In this document: piece after piece, positions 1 through 7,108 of the stretch
Numbering within the stretch: the first letter of the stretch is position 1
Layout: each line of letters opens with the position of its first letter
From: JAKACA01 sp963735115
Lineage (GTDB): Bacteria; Actinomycetota; Acidimicrobiia; Acidimicrobiales; Bog-793
Length of the DNA stretch: 64,000 nt
Reading direction: 5' to 3'
Assembly: GCA_963735115.1 (NCBI GenBank)
Contig: CAVTJR010000002.1
Span: 372,001-436,000, forward strand
Position numbers and translations under genes: made by a program
The notes under the pieces: generated by a model
Database searches by the model: none
Seen by the model: only the letters and a program-made list of their open reading frames with translations
What the model was told of the DNA's origin: nothing

Positions 1-560
1 ATCACGATGCCGGTGAGAAACACGATCGGGAGGAGGATGTAGAGCATGCATCGGGTGATGTCGACCCAGAAGTTACCGATCGTGGGGGAATTGCGGCGGG
101 AGAAGCCCCGCACCATGGCGATCGCCACGGCGATCCCGACGGCCGCGCTGACGAACTGCTCGACGGTGAGCACGCCGATCTGGGAGAAGTACGACATCGC
201 CTCTTCGCCGCCGTAGTTCTGCCAGTTCGTGTTTGTCATGAACGAGACGGCGGTGTTGAAGCTGAGCGCCGGTGGTACGGCACCGATGTGCTGCGGGTTG
301 AGCGGCAGCGACCCTTGGATCCTCAGCAGCGCATAGCCCACGACGACGAAGGCGGCGGAGAAAATCACCAGCGAGCTCGCGTAGCGCTTCCAGGTCTGCT
401 CCTGCTCGGGACTGGTTCCGAGTAGCCGGTAGAACGGCCGCTCGGCCCACGCCAGGAAGTGCACGCGGCCGTCGAAGACGGCGGCCATGTACGAGCCGAG
501 GAATCGCCAGGTGAGGCCTAAGGCGATGACGAGGATGACGATCGTCCAGGTGAAGTCCAT
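1..560 (-). CDS. kdpA: Potassium-transporting ATPase subunit A, N-terminal part
   Basis: KdpA is the K+-binding, channel-like membrane subunit of the high-affinity KdpFABC P-type ATPase. About 186 codons are visible and the gene runs off the left edge. The translation starts MDFTWTIVILVIALGLTWRF and contains the family hallmark SFNTAVSFMTNTNWQNYGGE around residues 100-120, which belongs to the first selectivity-filter region, followed by further membrane segments. The ATG follows the kdpF stop codon with no gap, so the two are translationally coupled. The kdpB and kdpC genes are expected further left. Confidence 0.95.
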   Translation of the reverse strand, partial: MDFTWTIVILVIALGLTWRFLGSYMAAVFDGRVHFLAWAERPFYRLLGTSPEQEQTWKRYASSLVIFSAAFVVVGYALLRIQGSLPLNPQHIGAVPPALSFNTAVSFMTNTNWQNYGGEEAMSYFSQIGVLTVEQFVSAAVGIAVAIAMVRGFSRRNSPTIGNFWVDITRCMLYILLPIVFLTGIV

Positions 561-650
561 CTAGAACCACTCCGGCCTGAACATGGCGACGCCCAGGTAG
601 ATGAACACGATGATGGAGAGGGCGAGGAGGATGCCTTGGGTGCCGGTCAT
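561..650 (-). CDS. kdpF: KdpF, small stabilising subunit of the Kdp ATPase
   Basis: This 29-residue protein is one hydrophobic helix (ILLALSIIVFIYLGVAMF) ending in RPEWF, the usual form of KdpF. KdpF stabilises the KdpABC complex in the membrane. Its ATG overlaps the stop codon of the preceding 27-codon reading frame, and its stop is immediately followed by the kdpA ATG. The position directly before kdpA and the size are diagnostic. It is too short for ordinary gene callers. Confidence 0.88.
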   Translation of the reverse strand: MTGTQGILLALSIIVFIYLGVAMFRPEWF

Positions 651-730
651 ACGCGATCCAGCCCCCAGATCAACCCGAGCATGACCAGCGCGAAGGCGAC
701 CATGCCCAAAACTGCGAGGAAATCAGCCAT
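647..730 (-). CDS. 27-residue single-helix membrane peptide at the head of the kdpFA genes
   Basis: The frame starts MADFLAVLGMVAFALVMLGL and ends in WGLDRV. It is a single predicted transmembrane helix. Its stop overlaps the kdpF start (ATGA), so it is translated together with kdpF. I recall comparable tiny reading frames before kdpF in other actinobacteria, but no function is known to me. It could be a second KdpF-like regulatory subunit or a coupling leader peptide. The inference rests on the overlap, the codon periodicity and the hydrophobicity. Confidence 0.6.
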   Translation of the reverse strand: MADFLAVLGMVAFALVMLGLIWGLDRV

Positions 731-776
731 GTCGTCATCATGAGAGTGGGCCGTGAACGAGGTGTGAACGGCCATG

Positions 777-792
777 GCTTTGGCATAAAAAA
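777..792 (-). promoter_or_regulatory. Candidate operator/promoter element of the kdpFA operon
   Basis: On the minus strand the gap between the upstream regulator gene (ending at 885) and the 27-codon frame (starting at 730) carries TTTTTTATGCC followed by AAAGCC. A related element, TTTATGGC...AAAGCC, lies in the other intergenic gap of this locus at about 1773-1793. Both sit upstream of kdp genes and both are T-rich like known KdpE sites. This is inference from the repeated motif only. Confidence 0.35.
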
Positions 793-884
793 TTCGTGAA
801 TCTCATCTCGGAGGCGTTCTTGTGGTCGCGCCAAGACGCGCATCGTCGAGCTCGCGGCCTCCGCTGAGTCCTCAGGGGGTGCGG

Positions 885-1559
885 TCAGGCTGCCAAGAGC
901 GAGTAGCCGATCCCGGGCGAGGTGTGAAGCAACCGACCAGCATCACCGAGCTTGCGGCGCAGCCGGTAGACGTAGACGCGCAGGTACTCGGCCTCGCCCC
1001 CGTACGCCCAGCCCCAGACACTCCCGAGAATCATCTGGTGCGTGCACACGTTGCCGACATTTCGCGCCAGGTAGGCGAGCAGATCGAACTCCCTGGCGGT
1101 GAGGTCCATCCTCTCGCCATTGCAGGTGGCTTGGTGGTGGACGAGGTCGAGCTCGATCTCGCCGACGACCAGTCGGTCGCTCTGTGCCCCTGCGTTGGGT
1201 CGGCAGTCGCGGATCGCCGTCCGGATTCGCGCCTCGAGCTCCGACATGCCGAACGGCTTGGTTACGTAGTCGTTGGCACCGCCATCGAGGGCCGCGACTT
1301 TCCGGCTCTCGAGGCCTTCTGCCGACAGCACAATGACGGGCACCTTGCTCCACTGGCGGATCCGGTGGCACACCTCGAGACCATCGAGGTCGGGCAGGCC
1401 AAGGTCGAGGAGGACGACCTCGGGCTCGTCGAGCGCGACCTTGGACAGCGCCTCTTCCCCGGTGGCCGCCGTGCTCACCTCGTGACCACGACTGGACAGG
1501 CCTATTCGAAGCACTCGCAACAAGGCCCGGTCGTCGTCTACCAGCAGCACTTTGGCCAT
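885..1559 (-). CDS. Second KdpE-like response regulator (OmpR/PhoB family)
   Basis: This is a 224-residue response regulator. The receiver domain covers residues 1-115 with acidic residues DDD at 8-10, phosphoacceptor D52 (LDLGLPD) and K101 (YVTKPFG). A winged-helix DNA-binding domain follows and ends in the typical YVYRLRRKLGD...GIGYSLLAA. The start is set at MAKVLLVDDD; the longer open frame upstream has no domain. It lies between kdpE and kdpFA on the same strand and is about as similar to KdpE as its neighbour, so the locus carries two KdpE-type regulators in tandem. Which one acts on kdpFABC cannot be told from the sequence. Confidence 0.85.
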   Translation of the reverse strand: MAKVLLVDDDRALLRVLRIGLSSRGHEVSTAATGEEALSKVALDEPEVVLLDLGLPDLDGLEVCHRIRQWSKVPVIVLSAEGLESRKVAALDGGANDYVTKPFGMSELEARIRTAIRDCRPNAGAQSDRLVVGEIELDLVHHQATCNGERMDLTAREFDLLAYLARNVGNVCTHQMILGSVWGWAYGGEAEYLRVYVYRLRRKLGDAGRLLHTSPGIGYSLLAA

Positions 1560-1772
1560 GGGTTCAGCGCACCTCCACTGATTTGGCGGACTCGTAAAGA
1601 TCTGCAAGAGCCGCGACCAGCGAGAACGCCGACGGCAGGAGTGTAAGAAGCGAGCGGGTTTCGAGGGCCGCGACGGCTCGCGGTACCTGCCGACCGAGGA
1701 CGTCTGCTCTCGGATCGCGGCAAAACAACATGACAGCTTCAACGTACAAAGGTCGGCGTAAAGGTGGTGTGA

Positions 1773-1806
1773 GGCTTTAGGCCTCTGCCATAAAGAAACC
1801 GTAAAG
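1773..1806 (-). promoter_or_regulatory. Candidate response-regulator binding site between the two kdpE-like genes
   Basis: The 250-base gap between the two regulator genes contains, on the plus strand, TAAAG at 1759-1763, 1791-1795 and 1802-1806. The last two are 11 bases apart, the direct-repeat spacing typical of OmpR/PhoB-family dimers. On the minus strand this reads TTTAC-N6-TTTAT. It overlaps the region that would promote the downstream regulator gene. No experimental support can be seen. Confidence 0.35.
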
Positions 1807-1809
1807 ATG

Positions 1810-2502
1810 CTAAGAGCGCGTAGTCGGGTCGACAAGACGGTAACCCGCACCCTGCTCGGTCAGGAGGTACCTCGGCCTGGCCGTATCGCTCTCGAGTTTC
1901 CTCCGCAACTGCGCAACATGCACACGGAGCAGATACGACTCAGCGCCATATGAAGGGCCCCAGACTTCCCGCAGGAGCATGCGGTGTGTCAGCAGCTTGC
2001 CTACGTTGCGAGAGAACACGCCAAGGAGGTCGAACTGGCGCGGCGTGAGATGCACCAGGCTCCCTGCCACCCGAAGCTCGCGCTTCTCGAGGTCGATCTC
2101 GAGCTCGCCCAGCTTCACGAGAGGCTCTGCCGGCCGGATGCCACGACGCAGGGTTGCTCGAAGACGCGCGAGCAGCTCTTCGATGCCGACGGGCTTGGTG
2201 ACGTAGTCGTCAGCCCCGGCGTCGAGCGCTGCGATCTTCTCGCGCTCCTCACCTGCCACCGACAGCACGATGATTGAAGCGGAGCTCCACTTCCGCAGCT
2301 CCTGGCATACCGCGATCCCGGACCCGTCAGGGAGGATCAGGTCGAGGATCACCGCCGTCGGGGGTTGCAGTGCGGCTGCCGCCAGCGCCCTCTCGGCGCT
2401 GTCCGCAGTCGCCACCTCGTAGCCCGCGGCGCGCAAGCCGGTCCTAAGTGCGCTGAGGATTTGCGGCTCGTCGTCGACCACGAGAACCCGCTGCCCACTC
2501 AT
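1810..2502 (-). CDS. kdpE: Kdp operon response regulator KdpE
   Basis: This 230-residue OmpR-family regulator has a receiver domain (DDE at 10-12, D54 in ILDLILPD, K103 in YVTKPVG) and a winged-helix effector domain ending AQLRRKLESD...GAGYRLVDP. The start overlaps the end of kdpD (ATGA, 2499-2502), so kinase and regulator are translationally coupled. KdpE activates kdpFABC when potassium is limiting or turgor falls. It is the cognate partner of the kinase directly upstream. Confidence 0.9.
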   Translation of the reverse strand: MSGQRVLVVDDEPQILSALRTGLRAAGYEVATADSAERALAAAALQPPTAVILDLILPDGSGIAVCQELRKWSSASIIVLSVAGEEREKIAALDAGADDYVTKPVGIEELLARLRATLRRGIRPAEPLVKLGELEIDLEKRELRVAGSLVHLTPRQFDLLGVFSRNVGKLLTHRMLLREVWGPSYGAESYLLRVHVAQLRRKLESDTARPRYLLTEQGAGYRLVDPTTRS

Positions 2503-4124
2503 GGGCAGACCGCCACAAGCAGAGCCGGCAGAGCCAGCACGAATGTTGCTCCGTGCCCCTCGTGCGACTCCACGAGAATCCTGCCCCCGTTCAGTTCTGC
2601 GAACCCCCGGGCGATAGCGAGACCGAGCCCAGCGCCGCGCACTCTCCCGGTGCCGGAACCTCGCTGGAAGGCGGAGAAAATGCGTTCCGACTCCTCCGCG
2701 GGCACGCCAGGACCCCGGTCGCTCACCCGCACGAAGACTTCAGAGGAGCTTTCGGCCACCCGCACGCTCACCCGTTCCGACTCGGGCGAGTACTTGAGAG
2801 CGTTGTCGATCAAGTTCGCGAGTACACGGTGAACCTGATGAACGTCGATCCGCACGACAGGTGGATCGTCCGGAAGGAAGACCTCGACCCTGCTGGCGTC
2901 GACGCCGAGGTCTTCGAGGGCCTCCACGACAAGATCGTCGATCGCCACCATCCCGGTCTCGGGTGCGGCCGCGCCTGCCTCGAGGCGGGACAGGTCCAGC
3001 AGGTTCCCGACGAGTCGATCGAGACGGTGAGCCTCCCCCAGCACGGTCGCAAGCAGGTCGATCCGGTCGGACTCGTCGAGCGCGAGATCCGGACTGGCGA
3101 GCGTGCTCGCCGAAGTGAGGATTGCCATGAGCGGGCTGCGCAGGTCGTGGCTCACCGCTCGCAAGACGGCTGTTTTGACGGCATCGCTTCGCCGCAGCGT
3201 TTCGGCTTCGAGGGCTTCCCGCGTCAGCCGCTCGCGGTCGACAGCCACTTGCAGAAGCGACGCGAGTGCAGGGAGGACCCGACGGCGGGCGGCTAGCCCC
3301 CGGCGACGCTGCCGCTCGAAGGCAATCGTGCCGACCTGGCGTCCGCCCGCAACGAGCGGAAGGGCTTCGCCTCGGTCGACTGGGGCAGGAGGCGAACCGA
3401 GAGAGATCCGGGCTCGCTCCACCCCGATTGCCGGCTCGACTTCGGTGGCGATCCGCTCCAGCTCACTGGAAACGTCGCCGTGCTCGAGGAGCGAGGTCGC
3501 CGCCCGCGCAAGCATGGCCGTCTCTCGCGTCTTGCGGCGCGACTGAGTCGCAAGCCCGTTCACGACAACCGCGGTCGCCACGTATACGAGCAGAGCGAGC
3601 CAGTTGCGTGGATCCGCCAGCGTCAGCGTGAACACGGGCGGCAGGAAGAAGAAGTTGAACGCCAGCATGCTGGCCATCGAGACAACCACGGCATGGCGAA
3701 GGCCCCACACACCGGCAACGGGCAAGATCACGAGCAGATAGAGCAGTGCCAAGCTCGAGACGGGGACATGGGCCTTGAGCTGCTCGACTACCCCGTTCAC
3801 CACAAGAAAGAGGACCGCGCAGATCAGCCAACCCATCGAGGCGCTGCGTAGATACACCCCGACCGCATGCTCGACATCCGATGAGTCGGCACTCAACTCT
3901 GGGGATCTACCTGGTAGCGGCCTACGCGGATGGAAGAGTGACCGGCTTCGGAACGGGCGCGGAGGCTCATCAGCGAGACCCCGCTCTGCCGGCCCCGACA
4001 GCTCCTTCGGCGGACACTTCGGCAAGCCGCGGGCCGGAGCCCGACTCACGCAGTCGGGCCCTAAGTTGGGCGACGGCACTGACGGTCCTCGTCTGAGGAC
4101 GTGCCACGACGCGAGCCATGTCAT
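2499..4124 (-). CDS. kdpD: Shortened KdpD-type sensor histidine kinase (DUF4118 + kinase core)
   Basis: The protein has 541 residues, against about 850-900 in canonical KdpD. Residues 1-95 are proline/arginine-rich and without a recognisable fold. Four membrane helices (about 98-190) form the DUF4118 sensor domain. A GAF-like linker follows, then the phosphoacceptor H326 in AVSHDLRSPL, an N box (NLIDNALKYS) and G boxes (DRGPGVP, GAGLGLAI). The N-terminal KdpD nucleotide-binding domain with its Walker motif is absent, and the Usp domain is on the separate gene upstream, whose stop overlaps this ATG (ATGA). The start follows from that overlap. Confidence 0.85.
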   Translation of the reverse strand: MTWLASWHVLRRGPSVPSPNLGPDCVSRAPARGLPKCPPKELSGPAERGLADEPPRPFRSRSLFHPRRPLPGRSPELSADSSDVEHAVGVYLRSASMGWLICAVLFLVVNGVVEQLKAHVPVSSLALLYLLVILPVAGVWGLRHAVVVSMASMLAFNFFFLPPVFTLTLADPRNWLALLVYVATAVVVNGLATQSRRKTRETAMLARAATSLLEHGDVSSELERIATEVEPAIGVERARISLGSPPAPVDRGEALPLVAGGRQVGTIAFERQRRRGLAARRRVLPALASLLQVAVDRERLTREALEAETLRRSDAVKTAVLRAVSHDLRSPLMAILTSASTLASPDLALDESDRIDLLATVLGEAHRLDRLVGNLLDLSRLEAGAAAPETGMVAIDDLVVEALEDLGVDASRVEVFLPDDPPVVRIDVHQVHRVLANLIDNALKYSPESERVSVRVAESSSEVFVRVSDRGPGVPAEESERIFSAFQRGSGTGRVRGAGLGLAIARGFAELNGGRILVESHEGHGATFVLALPALLVAVCP

Positions 4125-4783
4125 CGCCGTGGAGTATGAACGAGGACGACCGGACAGTTCGCCCGACGCCTTAGACCAAGAGAGACGCTTCCGAAGAGCG
4201 CCGCACTGATCAGCGGTCGCCGACGCGACCCTAGGACAATGGCATCAGCACGAAGCGCGCAGGCCTGGAGGACAATCTCCGATGAGACCCTTCCGCGGGG
4301 GGCGTCTTGCAACACACCGCTGGCCTGCAACCCGTGTCCCCGCAGCCTCTCGACGGCATGTCCGATGACAGCGATGGCCTCTTCTCGTGTCTCGAGGAAG
4401 CTTGGCCCGCCGCGGCCATAATTGTCCCATTCTCTGACGTGGAGCACCCAAACCTCTGCGGTGAACAAAGACGACCACTCAACCGCCGCCTCAAGGGCCC
4501 GCTGTGCCGGCTCGGAATCTGTGTAGGGAAGCAGGATCCGGTACGCCCTTTGACCCCGAGGATCGTCACGTGCCTCACCTGCGCGCTGGTCGGCCAGGAA
4601 AGCAGCAGCCTCCTCGGCCAGGCGAGCGCCTTCATGGGGCAGCGGCGGTATCGCCGGCGCGGCAGCCATAGCGGTCTCTGGTCCCGTCGGCTCGCCCCGA
4701 ATTCTCCGGGCGCGAAAACAACGAGCAGATACGCGCGACATCGCCAAGAGGGACGTGCCACGAAGACGCGGCGAGCCTTGCAT
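4121..4783 (-). CDS. Universal stress protein domain gene coupled to kdpD
   Basis: This 220-residue protein has an 80-residue variable leader and a C-terminal Usp fold (RILLPYTDSEPAQRALE ... ADAIVLGSRRR ... NCPVVLVHTPRR). The nucleotide-binding signature is only partly kept (GSRRRP...GSVS rather than GxxG-N9-GS). In canonical KdpD a Usp domain sits inside the N-terminal half. Here it is a free protein whose gene overlaps kdpD by four bases, suggesting that it supplies the missing domain in trans. The start at 4783 is chosen for its AGGAG six bases upstream; a longer open frame has no such signal. Confidence 0.8.
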   Translation of the reverse strand: MQGSPRLRGTSLLAMSRVSARCFRARRIRGEPTGPETAMAAAPAIPPLPHEGARLAEEAAAFLADQRAGEARDDPRGQRAYRILLPYTDSEPAQRALEAAVEWSSLFTAEVWVLHVREWDNYGRGGPSFLETREEAIAVIGHAVERLRGHGLQASGVLQDAPRGRVSSEIVLQACALRADAIVLGSRRRPLISAALFGSVSLGLRRRANCPVVLVHTPRR

Positions 4784-5264
4784 CGTAACTCCTATGAAAC
4801 CGTGAGCTTGATGCCGACCAGGCTTCCCGGCGCGCCAAGAAGGACCATACCAGATGTCGGTTGCCGCCGGTTGCCGGGCGAGTGATGCCGGCGGCGGCAC
4901 GCTTGCCAGCACAGAGCTGGACCGAGTTCGCCCACGAATCACCCAGACGAATCCGTTGGGCATCGAGAAGCACTGCGCGGGCGAGCTTGAGCGGGCCGCA
5001 CGTTCCAGACACCAGGTTCGGCTCCCCTTGGAGCCCCCATGTCTGACTCGTTCGGCTCCCACGGGACGTCGTCGGCCACGCGAGACTCGGACCGGGTCAG
5101 GTGAGGTCGCCCTGAGGACCCGCGAACTGCAGCTTGACCGCTTGCCGCAACGACCGAAATTGCTAACGAATTGCTAAACCGAACTGTGCACACGAGCCTG
5201 CACATGGACGGCTGCGGATAGCAGGCGGCAAACTCCCAGTTCACATGGACTTTATCGGATTAGT
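4784..5264. other. Intergenic stretch upstream of the kdp regulatory genes
   Basis: I see no convincing gene in these 480 bases. Open frames on both strands lack start signals and known domains. The stretch should hold the promoter of the Usp-kdpD-kdpE operon. Its only clear structure is the 11-base-period direct repeat at 5158-5177, listed separately. Confidence 0.5.
5158..5177. promoter_or_regulatory. Perfect 9-base direct repeat with 11-base period
   Basis: AATTGCTAA occurs at 5158-5166 and again at 5169-5177. A perfect direct repeat with a period of one helical turn is the classic layout for OmpR/PhoB-family regulators. It is the most AT-rich patch in this intergenic region and lies upstream of the operon that encodes two such regulators. 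Autoregulation by one of them is a guess. Confidence 0.4.
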
Positions 5265-5342
5265 GCGGTCGCATATGGACAGCCCTCTCCGGGCTCAGGA
5301 CCCGGTCCCTCGGGGGTGGAGGTTCGACTCCTCTCGCCCGCA
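5265..5342 (+). tRNA. tRNA-Leu (CAG), possibly degenerate
   Basis: A tRNA-like structure is visible. The acceptor strand GCGGTCG (5265-5271) pairs with CGCCCGC near 5341 except for one T-C mismatch. The anticodon stem CCGGG/CCCGG encloses loop CTCAGGA with anticodon CAG at 5296-5298. There is a short type II variable arm, and the T arm contains GGTTCGACTCC. However, only 17 bases separate the acceptor and anticodon stems, about six fewer than needed for a normal D arm. It may be a remnant rather than a working tRNA. Confidence 0.5.
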
Positions 5343-5484
5343 CGATGTCGACCCGGGCTAATGATCCTGACACGGGAGCTGTAGTCCGCGATCCACTCGA
5401 ACAGGTTCGCCGGTTCCCGGTGGGAGCGGTCGAGTCGGCCTCCGGATCCTGGCGAGTCAACGGTCGACCCAGGCAGATGTCTAC

Positions 5485-5709
5485 TCAAGCAGACGGGCCA
5501 CGGCCTGGCTGTCGGGAGGCCGTGGGTGGCCGGCCTCGCTTGGGCAAGGCGCCAGCCCTCCTAGGCATTCGCCCGGCGCCCTCGAGGGCCTGACGCAGCA
5601 GCATCTCGACTTGGGCATTGAGGCTGCGGAACTCATCGGCGGCCCAGCGGGCGAGCGCATCATGGACAGCGGGATCAATTCGCAGCAGTACTTGCTTGCG
5701 GTCATTCAC
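5485..5709 (-). CDS. Ribbon-helix-helix (Arc/HicB-like) small DNA-binding protein
   Basis: This 74-residue protein has an N-terminal ribbon-helix-helix signature (KQVLLRIDPAVHDALARWAA, then NAQVEMLLRQAL) and a basic, proline-rich tail (PKRGRPPTASRQ). Such proteins dimerise and bind short inverted repeats. The ATG lies four bases after the SPFH gene's stop, so it is the second gene of a two-gene operon. I recall the same SPFH-RHH pairing in other actinobacteria. It may repress its own operon through the dyad at 6660-6688. Confidence 0.75.
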   Translation of the reverse strand: MNDRKQVLLRIDPAVHDALARWAADEFRSLNAQVEMLLRQALEGAGRMPRRAGALPKRGRPPTASRQPGRGPSA

Positions 5710-5712
5710 GGA

Positions 5713-6630
5713 TCACGAATAGAGAGTGCCGGTGTTGACCACTGGCGAAGCCGGTTGGTCACTGCAAAGTACGACCATCAGATTGCTCACCATCGACGCC
5801 TTGCGCTCCTCGTCGAGCTCGACGATGCCACCCTCAGCCAGCCGGGAGAGGGCCATTTCAACCATCCCCACGGCGCCCTCGACGATGCGACCGCGAGCCG
5901 CGACAACGGCGTTGGCCTGCTGTCGGCGCAGCATCGCCTGGGCGATCTCCGCTGCGTAGGCAAGGTGGCTGATGCGCACCTCGACGATCTCCACGCCGGC
6001 AATGGCAACGCGCGCGGCCATCTCCTCGGCGAGCTCACCAGCGACGATGTCGGTCGAGCCGCGCAGTGAGAGGCCATTGTCTGCGGGGTTGTCGTAGGGA
6101 TGCGTGGTCGCAACATGCCGCAGCGCTGACTCGGCCTGGACCCGCACGAAGTTGAGATAGTCGTCGACGGCGTAGAGAGCACGCGAGGTGTCGGCAACCT
6201 GCCAGACGACAATGGCGGCGATCTCCACGGGATTACCGTCAGCGTCGTTCACCTTCAGGTGGCTCGTCTCGAAGTTCCTGACCCGAATGCTCACGGTCCG
6301 CCGGTCGCTGAGGGGCAGGATCCAGGACAAGCCGGTACGACGAACGCTGCCGACGTACTTTCCGAAGAAACGCACGACCTTGGTCTGGCCGGGCTGCACG
6401 ATGACGAGCGAGCCCGCGATCAGTACGGCCACGACGATCGGCACGGCGGTTAGGCCCTTGACCGAGCTCTTGGCGAGCAAGATCGCCCCGGCGATAGCGG
6501 CGGCGAGGACGAGGACGCCGAGCCAACCGCTGATGGCCCACGCTGGCCGCTCGCGGATTACGACGCGGGTTCCCGTGTGACCGACCGGAGTCGCCTCGGG
6601 CTCGGTGTACGGCTGGACGGACTGGCTCAT
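5713..6630 (-). CDS. SPFH/Band 7 domain membrane protein (stomatin/prohibitin-like)
   Basis: This is a protein of about 305 residues. A short cytoplasmic leader is followed by a hydrophobic hairpin (WLGVLVLAAAIAGAILL ... VVAVLIAGSLVIV), then the SPFH domain (GQTKVVRFFGKYVGSVRRTGL, VRNFET.HLKVNDADGNPVEI, VRVQAESALRHVATTHPYD, VEIVEVRISHLAYA), and ends with an alanine/glutamate-rich helix. SPFH proteins scaffold membrane microdomains. The start at 6630 has AGGAGG five bases upstream and matches the family; the upstream in-frame start is rejected. Confidence 0.88.
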   Translation of the reverse strand: MSQSVQPYTEPEATPVGHTGTRVVIRERPAWAISGWLGVLVLAAAIAGAILLAKSSVKGLTAVPIVVAVLIAGSLVIVQPGQTKVVRFFGKYVGSVRRTGLSWILPLSDRRTVSIRVRNFETSHLKVNDADGNPVEIAAIVVWQVADTSRALYAVDDYLNFVRVQAESALRHVATTHPYDNPADNGLSLRGSTDIVAGELAEEMAARVAIAGVEIVEVRISHLAYAAEIAQAMLRRQQANAVVAARGRIVEGAVGMVEMALSRLAEGGIVELDEERKASMVSNLMVVLCSDQPASPVVNTGTLYS

Positions 6631-7108
6631 GATTCCTCCTGAAGGCTGGCTTCGCAATCAAAAGTACTATCTATACGATATCACTTTTCTTTGCGTCGTG
6701 CAAGACGCCTACGTAGCGCAACGGGCTCAGTGGGCGCGACCTGCCGGGGGCGAGACCAGGCGGCGTATTGCACGAGGGGCTGTTGGCCGCACAGCGTCCC
6801 GGGGACGAGCCGGGCAAGTCTCGCTGATGCCGCGAACCCGGCTCGTCGTCACTCGACTGCGAGTAGGCCGACGAGGGCCTGGTTCATCGCCTCCGAAGGG
6901 GTCCGAAAGAAACCGATAAATCATCGAAGCAAGTACGGGTGCTCCGGGGTCACCTCAACCCCGATGCGATGTGCGCCGTTACCGCCACACGGCTCTCTCG
7001 GTCGCATGTCCGACTGTCGCCTCGACGCGATCTCCTCAGTGGTCGTCCGGTAGTTTCACCTGCGAGATGTCTGGCTCGCACCGGCCGGCCCGGAGCTTAC
7101 GACGGTAG
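6631..7108. other. Intergenic region between the SPFH operon and the FUSC gene
   Basis: There are 478 bases with no supportable gene. The left end holds the SPFH promoter and the 29-base dyad at 6660-6688. An AT-richer patch lies at about 6905-6930. I see no tRNA, riboswitch or repeat in the remainder. Confidence 0.5.
6660..6688. promoter_or_regulatory. Interrupted dyad over the SPFH promoter
   Basis: Arms AAAAGT (6660-6665) and ACTTTT (6683-6688), with inner arms TATC (6668-6671) and GATA (6677-6680), are all centred on base 6674. Ten of twelve half-site positions pair. The element sits 30-58 bases upstream of the SPFH start codon in an AT-rich island that also has a TATAGAT-like minus-10. 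It is a good operator candidate for the RHH protein of the same operon. Confidence 0.45.

Noticed and set aside
822..1646. Long plus-strand open frame of 274 codons opposite the second KdpE-like gene
   Set aside because: It is the antisense shadow of a clear response regulator; high GC keeps such frames open. No domain or start signal.
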